From Embleya sp042956465 (lineage in GTDB: Bacteria > Actinomycetota > Actinomycetes > Streptomycetales > Streptomycetaceae), in NCBI RefSeq assembly GCF_042956465.1, contig NZ_JBIBGL010000002.1, positions 186,001 to 250,000 of the forward strand: a stretch of DNA of 64,000 nt, given 5' to 3'. Below the pieces are notes generated by a model. The model worked only from the letters and a program-made list of their open reading frames with translations. It ran no database searches and was not told the DNA's origin. Positions within the stretch are counted from its first letter, which is position 1. Each line of letters opens with the position of its first letter. Positions 44,252 through 54,300 of the stretch are shown here, piece after piece. A program made the position numbers and the translations under genes.

Positions 44252-44563
44252 TCAGAACACGTAGTCGTACACCCGGAACACGGTCAACGTGGCCAACTTC
44301 GCGGAGCATCCGAACGTATGTCCCGAAACGAGTCGCCAGATCAGCGACAACAATTCCAGGAGCACCATCAGACCGAGGAATCCGCCCGCCGGAATCGGGC
44401 CGAACAACGCGGCGATGCCCACCGTCACAATCACGCTGACGACGATTCCGTAGATCGAATCCCGGAAGACACCGGACCACCGGACCGCCCCCGGTTCGAG
44501 CCCTTTCTTCCGGGCATATTCAAGCCCGATGTGGTCCGATGTGGAGCATTTTTCCTTATCCAC
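44252..44563 (-). CDS. Two-helix membrane protein, candidate immunity protein for the Rhs toxin
   Basis: About 103 aa from GTG 44563 (AAAGG eight bases upstream); an ATG at 44602 is possible. After a polar start (DKEKCSTSDHIGLEYARKKG) come two hydrophobic segments, SIYGIVVSVIVTVGIAALF and GFLGLMVLLELLSLIWRL, and a short tail ending FRVYDYVF. It lies 45 bp after the Rhs stop on the same strand, the standard place for an immunity gene. G+C is lower than its neighbours. I know no family for it. Confidence 0.5.
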   Translation of the reverse strand: MDKEKCSTSDHIGLEYARKKGLEPGAVRWSGVFRDSIYGIVVSVIVTVGIAALFGPIPAGGFLGLMVLLELLSLIWRLVSGHTFGCSAKLATLTVFRVYDYVF

Positions 44564-44608
44564 GTTCGAGCCTTTCGCGCGCACCGACCCCGGCATGGCC
44601 ATGCCATC

Positions 44609-47600
44609 CTAAGACCACAGGCTCTTGATCGCGCCAGTGACCGTGCTCCGCCATTCGCCGCGCGGAACACCACTCAGGATCGGTGGCTTGCCGCCCCACC
44701 TCGCGGCTCGGGGAACCCATTTCTCCTGCGGACCCCTGACGAATCCGCCGATCAGACCGCGTCCGAACAAGGTGCCGCCGATGATTCCCTTGGCCTCGGC
44801 CTTGGCCGTTCCCAGCATGAAGGGAACCGGCCCCGCTTTTCGTTCCTCGGGGGTGGCAACCGCCATGTGCGCCTCCAGTCCCATGACATAGAGATAGCTC
44901 GCCCCGACCACGAACAGCCCCACGCCGCAGAATGCCGCGGCAATACATGCGGCGGTACCGGTCGCGGCCAAAATCCCGACGCCCAGGTTGACGAGCTTGT
45001 GTTTCCACTCGTCCTTCCACTCCTGGACCTCGGACTTCACCTTGTCGGAGACCTTGTCGATCGCCTTGGACGCCTTGCAGGCGAGATCGAACCGTCCGCA
45101 CTTCTTCGGTTTCGGCGGCTTGGGCGCGGCGGGCGGCGCGGGCGGCTCGGCGGCAGGGCGCGGGCGGTACTTCACCGTGCTCGCCTTGCGGGGAATACCG
45201 AGCGCGTCCTCCTGGCGCCTGTGGTTCTCCACGGTCGCGACCGCTTCGTCGTGCGTTTCGTACCGCAGCGTCGCGATCACGTTCGGGTCGTAGTGGTTGC
45301 ACTCGCTGCTGGGGCAGTAGTCCAGGCCGGTCGGGTCGCTGTTGGTGGCGGGGTTGCCGCCCGCGTACAGGTATCCGTGCATCTGTTGACTGCGGGACAG
45401 GTCCATCACCGGGTCTACGCTGAGGAAGCGGCCCGTGCCCGGGTCGTACTCGCGGGCGCCGAGGTGGGTCAGTCCGGTCGCCGAGTCGGCGGTTCCGCCG
45501 ACGAATCCCTTGTCGCCGGCCCAGGTTCCGGGCGCGGGGGCGGTGCCCCGCGGTTCGCCGAAGGGCTTCAGGTCGCGCCGGGCGGTGGCGAGGGTGGCGG
45601 CGTCGAGGCTGGTGGTCCCCGTACCGTGCTCGTCCACGGCCTGGTAGGAGATTTTGCCCCCCTCGCGGACGACGACCGGACCGCCGTCCGGCGTGGCGTA
45701 GCTGCGCAGGCCGGTGACCTTGTTGTCGGCGATGGTCAGGGTGATCTCGTCGGAGCCGAGATACAGGGTGGTCCTGCCGGGGTCACGACGGATGAGGCGG
45801 TTGCCTTCGGAGTCGTAGACGTAGCTGCTGGTCTTGGCCGGCCCGCCGACCGTGGTGGAGTCGCTCGCCAGGTGACCTTCCGCGTCCCACGTGAGTGCCT
45901 GGGTGCCGGCGTCGAGAGCGGGACGGGAGATGGTGTTGCCGGCGGCGTCGTAGGTCCAAGTCCGGGTGCTGCTGCCGGCCGGCCCGGTGATGCCGGCAGA
46001 GCCGACGGTGTGCGGCTTGGCCTGGCCCGCGGTCGGGCTCTGATAGGTCGTCACCGTACCGGCCGCGCCGGTCGGGTCGTGCTCGACGAGCCTGGCGCGG
46101 TTACCGGTGCCGTCGTACTCGAAGTCCTGCCAATAGGGCACCGGGCCGCCGACGTTCGCGCCCGTCGGCGTCGTGGTGGAGCAGCCCCCGATGCCGGGGA
46201 CGGAGGGGCCGGGCCGGGTGGTGACGATCCCCGTGTCGGTCCATGCCTGGGTCAGTCGCTGCAGGTGATCGTAGTTGAAGCACTGTCGGTCGACGCTGCC
46301 GTCCTCGCGCGAGGTGGAGATGGACGTGACATCGCCGGACGGCTTGTAGGTGTACGTCGTGGCGTCCACCGACGTCGTCGTGGCGGTCTGCTTGTCCAGC
46401 AGACTGCGCAACACCCGCCCGGTGGCGTCGTCGTAGACCCGGGTGAAGGCGACCTGCTTTGGCACGTCGCCGTAGGTGATGCGCCGCGGTCGACCGAACG
46501 GGTCGTATTCCGTCCAGTTGACGTAGTCCGCCAGGCCGCCGACGGACACCAGGTCGCCGCCACCGTTGTGCGCGTAATAGACCGTCTCGGCGGAGAGGTC
46601 GCCGATCGCGGGACGGGTCGACGAGTAGGGCAGGCCCTCGATCGGTTCGAAGACCGAGGACGCGTCGTAGGTGCCGGCCAACGCGCCCTCGACCGCGGGG
46701 ATGGTCACCCGGGTGCCGGTGGGCCGGTATCCGGCGTCGAACGACGTGGTCTCCGTGGCGTACTTGGAGCCGTTCGCCCCGCCGACGTAGCGCACCGATC
46801 CGTCCGGCACTCCCTTCAGGAGCCGGTCGTAGGACCAGGACGCGAGCTGGTTCGCGGGGGCCGCGGCGCCCGCGAACACGGCGGTCTTGCGACCGATCTC
46901 GTCGTAGGCGTACGTCAGCGTCGAGCCGCGTGCGTCGGTGACCGAGGTGACCGCCCCCACGGCGTTGTAGGTGGTGTCGGTGACGCCCTTGTCCGGGTCC
47001 ACCGCGTGCGTCTGATGCCCCATCAGGTCGTAGTCGTACGACCAGGTGTTGCCCGCGTGGTCCTTGGCCGTGTCGAGTTGGCCCCGGGCGTCGTAGGTGT
47101 ACCACGTCGACTCGTAGGCGCCGGTGGCGGCCGGTGTGGTGTCCTGGTACCGGCGCAACTCGCGGATCCTGCCCCGGGGATCGCCGATCGCGCTGGTGGC
47201 CGTGCCGCCCTTGGGCGGGACGACGTCGGTGCGATCCGCTCCCGGATACGTGGTCGTGGTGCGCCACTGCTCGATCCCCTTGGAGGAGAACGTCTCCGCG
47301 GTCCGGCGGCCCTGGCCGTCGTAGAACAACCCCCTCTGGCCGGGGACTTCGTCGTCATTGGCGATGTAGCGGGTGGTGGACGGCGATCCGCCGGTGTAGT
47401 AGGGCTGATTGGTCTTGGCGGTACGCCCGAGCGAGTCGTAGAAGGTGTCGGTGATCACACGTCCGGCGCCGCCGTTCCTGGCCGACTCCTGGAGTTGGCG
47501 CTCATTCAGGAACGAGTCGAGGATCTTGATCGACGACGTGTAGTTGCGTGACGCCCGCAGAGTCTTGGTGGTGATGCTCGTCGGGGCCGTCTTCGACAGG

Positions 47601-50600
47601 GCGTAATCGAACGTCATGTTGGCGGAGTCGCCCGCGCCGCGGTTGCGACCGGGCAGCCACACCGCGGTGGTTCGCCCCAGCGCGTCGTAACTCTGCTCGG
47701 TGACCCGATTGTTGGCGTCCAGGCTCTTGACCGGGAGGTTGCGCGCTCCCGCGAGCACCTTGGCGGTCTCGAAGCGCTTGGGATCGATCGTCCTGACCTC
47801 GGTGGGCACCGACCCGGCAGCGGGGGTGTACACCGTCCTGGTCTCGTTGTTCAGCGCGTCCTTGACCGATACCGGTCGCCCGTAGGCGTCGTACGCCGTG
47901 GTCACGTCGACCGTGTGTGCGGGGACGGCGCCGTTGTAGGCGTCGACCGTCTGCGCCGTGGTGGTCTCGCCGAACGCGCCGACCTGGCCGAACGCCAGAT
48001 CGTCGTACAGCGTTCGGGTGTGCGAGACGGTGGATCCGGCTCCGGGCGCGGTGCCACAGGGCCCGGTGACCGCGATCGCCTCGATCTCCTGCGCGAGGAT
48101 GTTGGCCGCCGTGTTGTGCGCGTACGTCTTCGTGGTGCAGATCTCGGCGGTGCCGTCCGCCTGGTCCGAGACGGTGAGTGGTACCGCATACACCGGATCG
48201 AACGTGGTGGTCTGGGAGAGACTCCACCAACTGCCGTCCGATTTCTCCGACACGGTGGCAACCCGGGCGGTCCTGACGGTCTGCGCGGTCACGTCCGGCA
48301 GTCCCGATCCGATGACGTGCCGGGCGCTCACCGGGGAGACCCACGGCGTGTCGACCCTGCTGGAGATCCGTCTGCCGCCGTCCCCGGTGAACGTCACCGA
48401 CTCGCGTTCACGCCCGCGGTAGGCGTTCAGGTCCGTGATCGATCCGCCCTGGGTATCGGTGACCGTCACCGACCGACGCGTGCCGTCGGCCCGGTAGTCG
48501 CCGTCCATACCGCGCAGGTAGGTGGTGTCGGTGCGGGAGATCGCGGCGGGCGCGGTGCCGGTGCGGACGACGACCGTCGCGTAGCCGCGGAACTGGTCCC
48601 AGGTACGCTCCCTCGGCTCGGTCAGCTGGGAGTCGTCGCGGTGCCAGGCGGCGCCGCCGACGTACTCGTAACGGGTGGAACGTTGCGGCGTGTCCCCGGT
48701 GGAGTCGGTCTCGGTCACCTCGGAGACCACGTACTTGTGGAACCAGTGCTTGACCGGATCGGCGACGTTGTCGTAGTTCCACCACACGGGATAACAACGC
48801 TTGGTGTTGTCGTCCGCGTTCGGCACCGTCGTGGGGGAGCACTCGGGAGTCGCGTAGCCGACCGCGACCTGATTCCCGGTCTCCGACGTGATGCCGGTGA
48901 CCCGGCGACGGTTGAGCGGCGGCGCGTTGTCGCCGGCCGCATCCACCCGGTTGTGCATGAACTGCCCGGTGAAGTCCACCGCGGGCAGGGTGATCTTGTT
49001 GTTCGGGCCGTCGTATCCGGTGCGGGTGACGGACTTGAGCCACAGGGTGGGCCCGGAACCGTCCTGCGGATCGGGGAAGTCCTGGTCGAACCTCCACTCG
49101 TCGACGGTCGTCGCCGAACTGCCTTTCAGGACCTGGGTGGTGATGCCCACGAGGCGCTTGGTGGACCAGAACGTCGCCGAATTGCGGTTGCAGGCGCCCG
49201 TCGGCGCGCAATTCTGATCGAACGGAACGTCCGGCCAGTTCGCGGCCGTGCCCGTGGTCAAGGTGCCCGGGGCGCACGTGACACCGGCCTTGGGCAGGCA
49301 GCGTTCCGCCGTGTCGAAGAGGACTTGGGCGGTGGGCCCGGTGGTGTCGGCGAGCTTGGAACCGTAGGTGATCCGCGCGAGGGTTCCACCGCGGACGTAG
49401 GGGGTGAGCGTGCCGTCCGGATGGGCGTCGTCCGGGTTGCGCGCGTAGTGGTTGGTCTCCGGCGCGTAGGAGTAGGTGATCAGGCCGCCGTGCACGTCCA
49501 CGGCGTAGTCCAGGTTCCAGCGCCAGGCCTGCGGGCACCACGCCTGGGCGAAGTCCGCGTTGTAGCACGGCTCGCCGGGGTTGTTGCCGTACACCGGCCG
49601 GGTATACGTCGAGTCGGTCGGCGCGGCGGCCGGGCCCGAGGGCTTGAGGTGTTTGCCGAAGTAGTACTGGCTGCCGTCCGCCGTGGTGATCTTCCAATAT
49701 TCGCCGTCGTTGTCCGCGTTGCCGCCCCCGGTGAGCAGTTCGATCCGCGAGCGGTCCTCGTCCTGACCGTGCCAGATGCCGGTGGCGTCGTCCTTGACGA
49801 GCGTGGTGGACCGGCCGTTCAGGGACATCGTCACCTGCTGCCGGGCACTCCAGCAGGATTCCCCCGTCGCCTGTCGGCCGTCCTTGGTACACGGCACATA
49901 GCTGCGCTCGATGTAGCCGGGATCGAAATCCCAACCCTCGCCCAGCCAGGACGATTGCGCGTTCTTCGCGGCGGTGCGGCCGTCGATGCCCGCGGACGAG
50001 TAGGCGATGTCCACCTTGGGCGCCGCGCCCAGGGCGGGTGGCACATTGATGTCGTAACTCCAGGCGAAATCACCCGAGTTGCCGCCGACCGACCAGGTCC
50101 CGGTCGGCGCCAGCGAGGTCGCCTTGTAATCGCCGTTGGGGCCGGCCGCGCCCGCCGTGGCGGCGAGCACCACCGCATCGCCCGTCGAGCCGGCGCCCGC
50201 GCCGCGGTCGACGACACTCGCGGGCGAGGCGGGTGCGAGGTCCACCTCGGCGATCACCCTGGAGGCCGCCAGATCGTTGCGCGCGGAGGGAAGGGGCGTC
50301 TGCCTCCGGCACTCCGGCCGCTCCGGGGTCGTCAACGCGCAGCCGGGCAGCGCGACGAGACGCATCCGCGAGGCCCAGTCCCCGCCGAACGCATCGCGGA
50401 TCGCGGAGTAGTCCACGCCGACCGCCACCGGTGCGCGGGCACTGTCGGAGACGGCGCGCACGGAGACCAACAAGCCCGGGATTCCCGCCCGTTCGGCCAC
50501 CGCTCGATCCGCGACCGCAACCCGCACCCGCCCCGAGGCGGTCCGCCCCGCCGGACCGACGGCTTGGTCCCGGCCGGGAATCGCGCCCTCGATCGCCGGG

Positions 50601-50995
50601 GCGACGAACACCGGTACTCCCGCCGCCTTGGCCGCGGCCACCGCCGGGGATCCGGCCGTGAACGGGGAGCCGTTCGCGGCCGGACCGGCCACGGCCCCCA
50701 CGGCCACGTCGAGTTCGGCCTCGGCGGCCGAAGGCCAGGCGATCACACCCGGCTGCCAGGCGGGCGCGTCGTCCCCGCGCAGTGGGACGACCTTCGGTGC
50801 CGGGGCGTTGCGACCACCCACCGCCGCGGTCTTGTCCAACTCGCGGGGCGACCACACACGCGGATCCTTCGGCTGCCAACCGGCGGCGCCCGCGGCGGAC
50901 GCCTGGCCCACCAACGCCAGAACACCCACCAGGACGATGGGGATACGCCATGCCTTGCGCCCGAAGGTTTTGGAACGACCCGACGATGCCGTCAC
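44609..50995 (-). CDS. Secreted Rhs/YD-repeat polymorphic toxin-type protein
   Basis: A 2128-aa protein. GTG 50995 (GGGGG upstream) starts a signal peptide (KAWRIPIVLVGVLALVGQASA). An SpvB-like N-terminal part (SYDINVPPALGAAPKVDIAY, GEGWDFDPGYIER) leads to many YD/Rhs repeats (YDALGRTT, YDARGQLD, YDLMGHQ, YDEIGRK). The Rhs core signature AREYDPGTGRFLSVDPVMD...NPATNSDPTGLD ends near residue 1892. The last 237 residues are variable: a Pro/Lys linker, an amphipathic helix (KVKSEVQEWKDEWKHKLV), two hydrophobic helices (VGILAATGTAACIAAAFCG; VVGASYLYVMGLEAHMA) and a basic tail. No nuclease or deaminase motif is visible, so the tip may act on membranes. Confidence 0.85.
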   Translation of the reverse strand: MTASSGRSKTFGRKAWRIPIVLVGVLALVGQASAAGAAGWQPKDPRVWSPRELDKTAAVGGRNAPAPKVVPLRGDDAPAWQPGVIAWPSAAEAELDVAVGAVAGPAANGSPFTAGSPAVAAAKAAGVPVFVAPAIEGAIPGRDQAVGPAGRTASGRVRVAVADRAVAERAGIPGLLVSVRAVSDSARAPVAVGVDYSAIRDAFGGDWASRMRLVALPGCALTTPERPECRRQTPLPSARNDLAASRVIAEVDLAPASPASVVDRGAGAGSTGDAVVLAATAGAAGPNGDYKATSLAPTGTWSVGGNSGDFAWSYDINVPPALGAAPKVDIAYSSAGIDGRTAAKNAQSSWLGEGWDFDPGYIERSYVPCTKDGRQATGESCWSARQQVTMSLNGRSTTLVKDDATGIWHGQDEDRSRIELLTGGGNADNDGEYWKITTADGSQYYFGKHLKPSGPAAAPTDSTYTRPVYGNNPGEPCYNADFAQAWCPQAWRWNLDYAVDVHGGLITYSYAPETNHYARNPDDAHPDGTLTPYVRGGTLARITYGSKLADTTGPTAQVLFDTAERCLPKAGVTCAPGTLTTGTAANWPDVPFDQNCAPTGACNRNSATFWSTKRLVGITTQVLKGSSATTVDEWRFDQDFPDPQDGSGPTLWLKSVTRTGYDGPNNKITLPAVDFTGQFMHNRVDAAGDNAPPLNRRRVTGITSETGNQVAVGYATPECSPTTVPNADDNTKRCYPVWWNYDNVADPVKHWFHKYVVSEVTETDSTGDTPQRSTRYEYVGGAAWHRDDSQLTEPRERTWDQFRGYATVVVRTGTAPAAISRTDTTYLRGMDGDYRADGTRRSVTVTDTQGGSITDLNAYRGRERESVTFTGDGGRRISSRVDTPWVSPVSARHVIGSGLPDVTAQTVRTARVATVSEKSDGSWWSLSQTTTFDPVYAVPLTVSDQADGTAEICTTKTYAHNTAANILAQEIEAIAVTGPCGTAPGAGSTVSHTRTLYDDLAFGQVGAFGETTTAQTVDAYNGAVPAHTVDVTTAYDAYGRPVSVKDALNNETRTVYTPAAGSVPTEVRTIDPKRFETAKVLAGARNLPVKSLDANNRVTEQSYDALGRTTAVWLPGRNRGAGDSANMTFDYALSKTAPTSITTKTLRASRNYTSSIKILDSFLNERQLQESARNGGAGRVITDTFYDSLGRTAKTNQPYYTGGSPSTTRYIANDDEVPGQRGLFYDGQGRRTAETFSSKGIEQWRTTTTYPGADRTDVVPPKGGTATSAIGDPRGRIRELRRYQDTTPAATGAYESTWYTYDARGQLDTAKDHAGNTWSYDYDLMGHQTHAVDPDKGVTDTTYNAVGAVTSVTDARGSTLTYAYDEIGRKTAVFAGAAAPANQLASWSYDRLLKGVPDGSVRYVGGANGSKYATETTSFDAGYRPTGTRVTIPAVEGALAGTYDASSVFEPIEGLPYSSTRPAIGDLSAETVYYAHNGGGDLVSVGGLADYVNWTEYDPFGRPRRITYGDVPKQVAFTRVYDDATGRVLRSLLDKQTATTTSVDATTYTYKPSGDVTSISTSREDGSVDRQCFNYDHLQRLTQAWTDTGIVTTRPGPSVPGIGGCSTTTPTGANVGGPVPYWQDFEYDGTGNRARLVEHDPTGAAGTVTTYQSPTAGQAKPHTVGSAGITGPAGSSTRTWTYDAAGNTISRPALDAGTQALTWDAEGHLASDSTTVGGPAKTSSYVYDSEGNRLIRRDPGRTTLYLGSDEITLTIADNKVTGLRSYATPDGGPVVVREGGKISYQAVDEHGTGTTSLDAATLATARRDLKPFGEPRGTAPAPGTWAGDKGFVGGTADSATGLTHLGAREYDPGTGRFLSVDPVMDLSRSQQMHGYLYAGGNPATNSDPTGLDYCPSSECNHYDPNVIATLRYETHDEAVATVENHRRQEDALGIPRKASTVKYRPRPAAEPPAPPAAPKPPKPKKCGRFDLACKASKAIDKVSDKVKSEVQEWKDEWKHKLVNLGVGILAATGTAACIAAAFCGVGLFVVGASYLYVMGLEAHMAVATPEERKAGPVPFMLGTAKAEAKGIIGGTLFGRGLIGGFVRGPQEKWVPRAARWGGKPPILSGVPRGEWRSTVTGAIKSLWS

Positions 50996-51368
50996 GGCAT
51001 GCCCCCGTTGACCTCGGATAGAGCCCGCTGGATCCAAGACCCGCGAAACCTAGCAACCTGACGTTGCGTGACGGAAGACTTCGCTCTGTCGATCTTATGA
51101 ACTGCGTCACAGCGCCCAAACCGGCGATCACGCCCGTGGACGGTCCGATTGATGCCGCCTCGATACGAACAAGTCCCTTGTGTAGAGCCCTGGTTCGTAG
51201 CGGATCACCCACGCGCCGCGACAATGATCTCCGGCCGTCGCAGGATGTGATCCACGTCACCGCATCCCGAGCGGTTGTAAAGAGCGGCTCGCCGCGGTTA
51301 CGGTCCGCGCGCAGCAACGCGGTCTCCACATGTCCTGCGCGCTACGACAAGACACCCAAGGAGCGCCC
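50996..51368. promoter_or_regulatory. Divergent promoter region between Rhs and DNRLRE genes
   Basis: A 373-bp gap with no gene between two divergent secreted-protein genes. It is less GC-rich than the coding sequence. No single clear -35/-10 pair or operator stands out. AAGGAG at its right end is the ribosome site of the DNRLRE gene. Confidence 0.4.
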
Positions 51369-54300
51369 ATGGGGGGCGTACAGCGTCTCGGCCGCACACG
51401 GTCGTCCACCGCCGCCAAAACAGCGGCCATCACTGTGATCGGCGGCCTGGTCGCCGGCGTGCTGGCGGCGCCCGCCGCCCACGCCGACGGCACCGCGGAG
51501 GGCCCCGACGCCGCCATCGCGGCGGCCACCAGACAGGCCGAACGCACCGGGACGCCCGTGCCCATCGCGTCCATGACCACCGAAACCGATACCGCCGTCG
51601 CGAACCCGAACGGCACGATCGGCCTGACGCGCACCACCTCCCCGGTCCGGGTCCGCCGCGACGGCACCTGGGTCGACCTGGACGCGACACTGGTCGTCAC
51701 CGGAAGCGGAAGGCTGGAACCCAGGGCGACCAGCAGTCGGGTCTCGTTCTCCGGCGGCGGGTCGACACCCCTGGCCACGCTGACGCGGGACGGAAAACGC
51801 CTGGCCATCACCTGGCCCACCGCGTTGCCCGCACCACGCCTGGACGGAGCGAGCGCGACCTACCCGGAGGTACTCCCCGAGGTGGACCTGCGCGTCACCG
51901 CGACCGAGGAAGGTGGCTTCGCCCAAGTCCTGGTGGTCAAGAGCGCCCAAGCCGCCAAGGACCCACGGCTGGCCTCGTTGAAACTCGGCACACAGACCAC
52001 CGGGGTCACCGTCACCGAAGACGCGCACGGCAACCTCACCGCGCAAGGGCCGGACGGCACAACCGTGTTCGCCGCACCGGCCCCGATGATGTGGGACTCG
52101 CGGACGACCGCCGCGCCGGCCGGGAACCAACCCCCGCGGGCACCCTCCGCCCAGGCGGCGCGGACCGATCCCACCACCCACCCCGGCGCCGATCCCGCAG
52201 GCGACCCGGCCGCGAAACCCGCCCCGGAGCACCCGGGCGCCGCCTCCAGCAGCGCGCCCCTGGACGCCGCGGTGACACCGGACTCGATCACCCTGACCCC
52301 CGAGCACTCGCTGCTCACCGCACCGGACACGGTCTTTCCCGTGTACATCGACCCGGCCTGGATCCCGATATGGCGCGGATCGAACCTCTACACATGGGTC
52401 CAGAGCGCCTACCCCACCACCCCCGGGTACGGCCGTACCGACTTCAACCCCGGCGTCGGATACCAGCAGTGGCGCTCCACGACCGGCCTCGAACGGGCCT
52501 TTTGGCGCATGCCGGTCGACCTTCCCGGCAAGACCATCCGAGTGGCGCACTTCTACGCCACCGAAACGTACTCCGCGGCCGCGTCGTGCTCGGACTCCTA
52601 CCCGGTCACCCTGTACCTGACGGGCGCCGTCGACGCAGGTACGAACTGGAACAATCAGCCCGGGACGATCGAGAACTGGGGCACTCTCGACGTGGCCGGC
52701 GCCGGCCGATCCGGGTGCGGCAACCGCCTCGTCGACTACGACGTCACCGGCCCAATCGCCGCCCGCGCCGGCTGGAGCGACGTGACCCTGGGACTGCGCG
52801 CCAACGAATCCAGGACCGCCGGCAACATCGCCTTCAAACGATTCGCCAAGGACGCCTCGCTGTACATCGAGTACAACACCGCGCCCGCGACCCCCTGGAA
52901 CCTCACGGTCTCCCCTGCCCCGAAGAACCCCACGCGCGGCGACTGCGGCTGGGTCGGCGCGACCAACCCCGCCACCGGAGGCATACGGCTCGCGGCGAAC
53001 ATCGGTGACCCCGACGGACACGACGTCGACGGCCACTTCCAGCTCTGGGATCTGAGCGAGGGTTCGAGTCTGGCCGACTCCGGCTGGATCGGATACGGCC
53101 CGAACGGGCACGAAGTCGCCTACTACCCCGGAGTGTTGAAGGACGGACACGCCTACGACTGGTACGTGCAGGCGGGCGACGGCGAACTGCCCGGCGGGTA
53201 CGCGCGCGGCTGTTCGTTCTCGGTCGACCTGACCCCGCCCGCCGTACCGACGGTGGAGTCCACCGACTACCCGCCCTCCGGTTCGGTGCCCGCGTCGAGC
53301 AAACGGGTCGGCCAACCCGGCGGCTCGTTCACCTTCCGTTCCGGCGACACCGGAAGCGGCATCGACCACTACGAATACACCTTCAACGACACCCTGCCGA
53401 TCGGCGGCGGCGGAACCAGCAGATTCCCCGCCGCGGACGGCTCGTTGACCATCGACGACTGGACGCCGACCGGCTGGGGCACGAACCTGCTCGTCGTCCA
53501 GGCCGTCGATCGGGCGGGCAACCGCTCCCAGGCCAACACGTACACCTTCTACGTGCCCGACAACCCGGACGCGCCCAGCGTGGCAGGGGACATCACCGGC
53601 GACGGATCCCCAGACATCGTGCTGCCCGACAGGAACGGCAACCTCCAGCTCTACCGGACCGACAGCGGTACCGACAGCGGACCCCTGCTCGTCTCCAACC
53701 CGGCCAACGCGCCGGACCTGAACGCCGACCACACCGGCTGGAGCAAGGTCGCCACCAGCCACCGCACCGGCAACGGCATCCGCACCGACGAACTGTGGGC
53801 CTACAAGCGCGACGACGGCACCCCGGCGAACTCCAAGCTCGCCGTCTACCGCAACAGCCTGTCCGCCGGCGTGCCGACGCCCGGACTGCCCGCGAACGAC
53901 AACCAGTACTTCTCCGCCGCCAACCGCGTCGCAGTCACCCGCCCACCGGCTTTCACCTGCACGGGCGTCTGCGGGACCTACGCCGAAGACTGGTCGCGAG
54001 TACAACAGATCCTCGCCGTCGGCGACCTCACCGGCGACGGCCGCACCGACCTGATCACCGCGGAGGACGACGGCACCGGCACCCACCGCAGCCAACTGTG
54101 GCTCTTCCGCAGCACCACCAACCCCGCGAGCCTGGCCGGCCCGACCCTGATCGGCGCACTCGACTGGCAGCGCTACACGCTGTCCACACCGGGAGACAAC
54201 ACCGGTGACGGCATCCCGGACCTGTGGGCCCGCAACCTGGACACCGGGGATCTCTTCCAGTACGCGAGCCGCAAGAAGGCGGACGGAAGCCCGGACCCGA

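Noticed and set aside
47915..51061. 1048-codon open frame antisense to the Rhs gene
   Set aside because: Its composition is the Arg/Gly/Val-rich shadow expected opposite high-GC coding DNA, while the opposite strand has clear YD repeats and a signal peptide.
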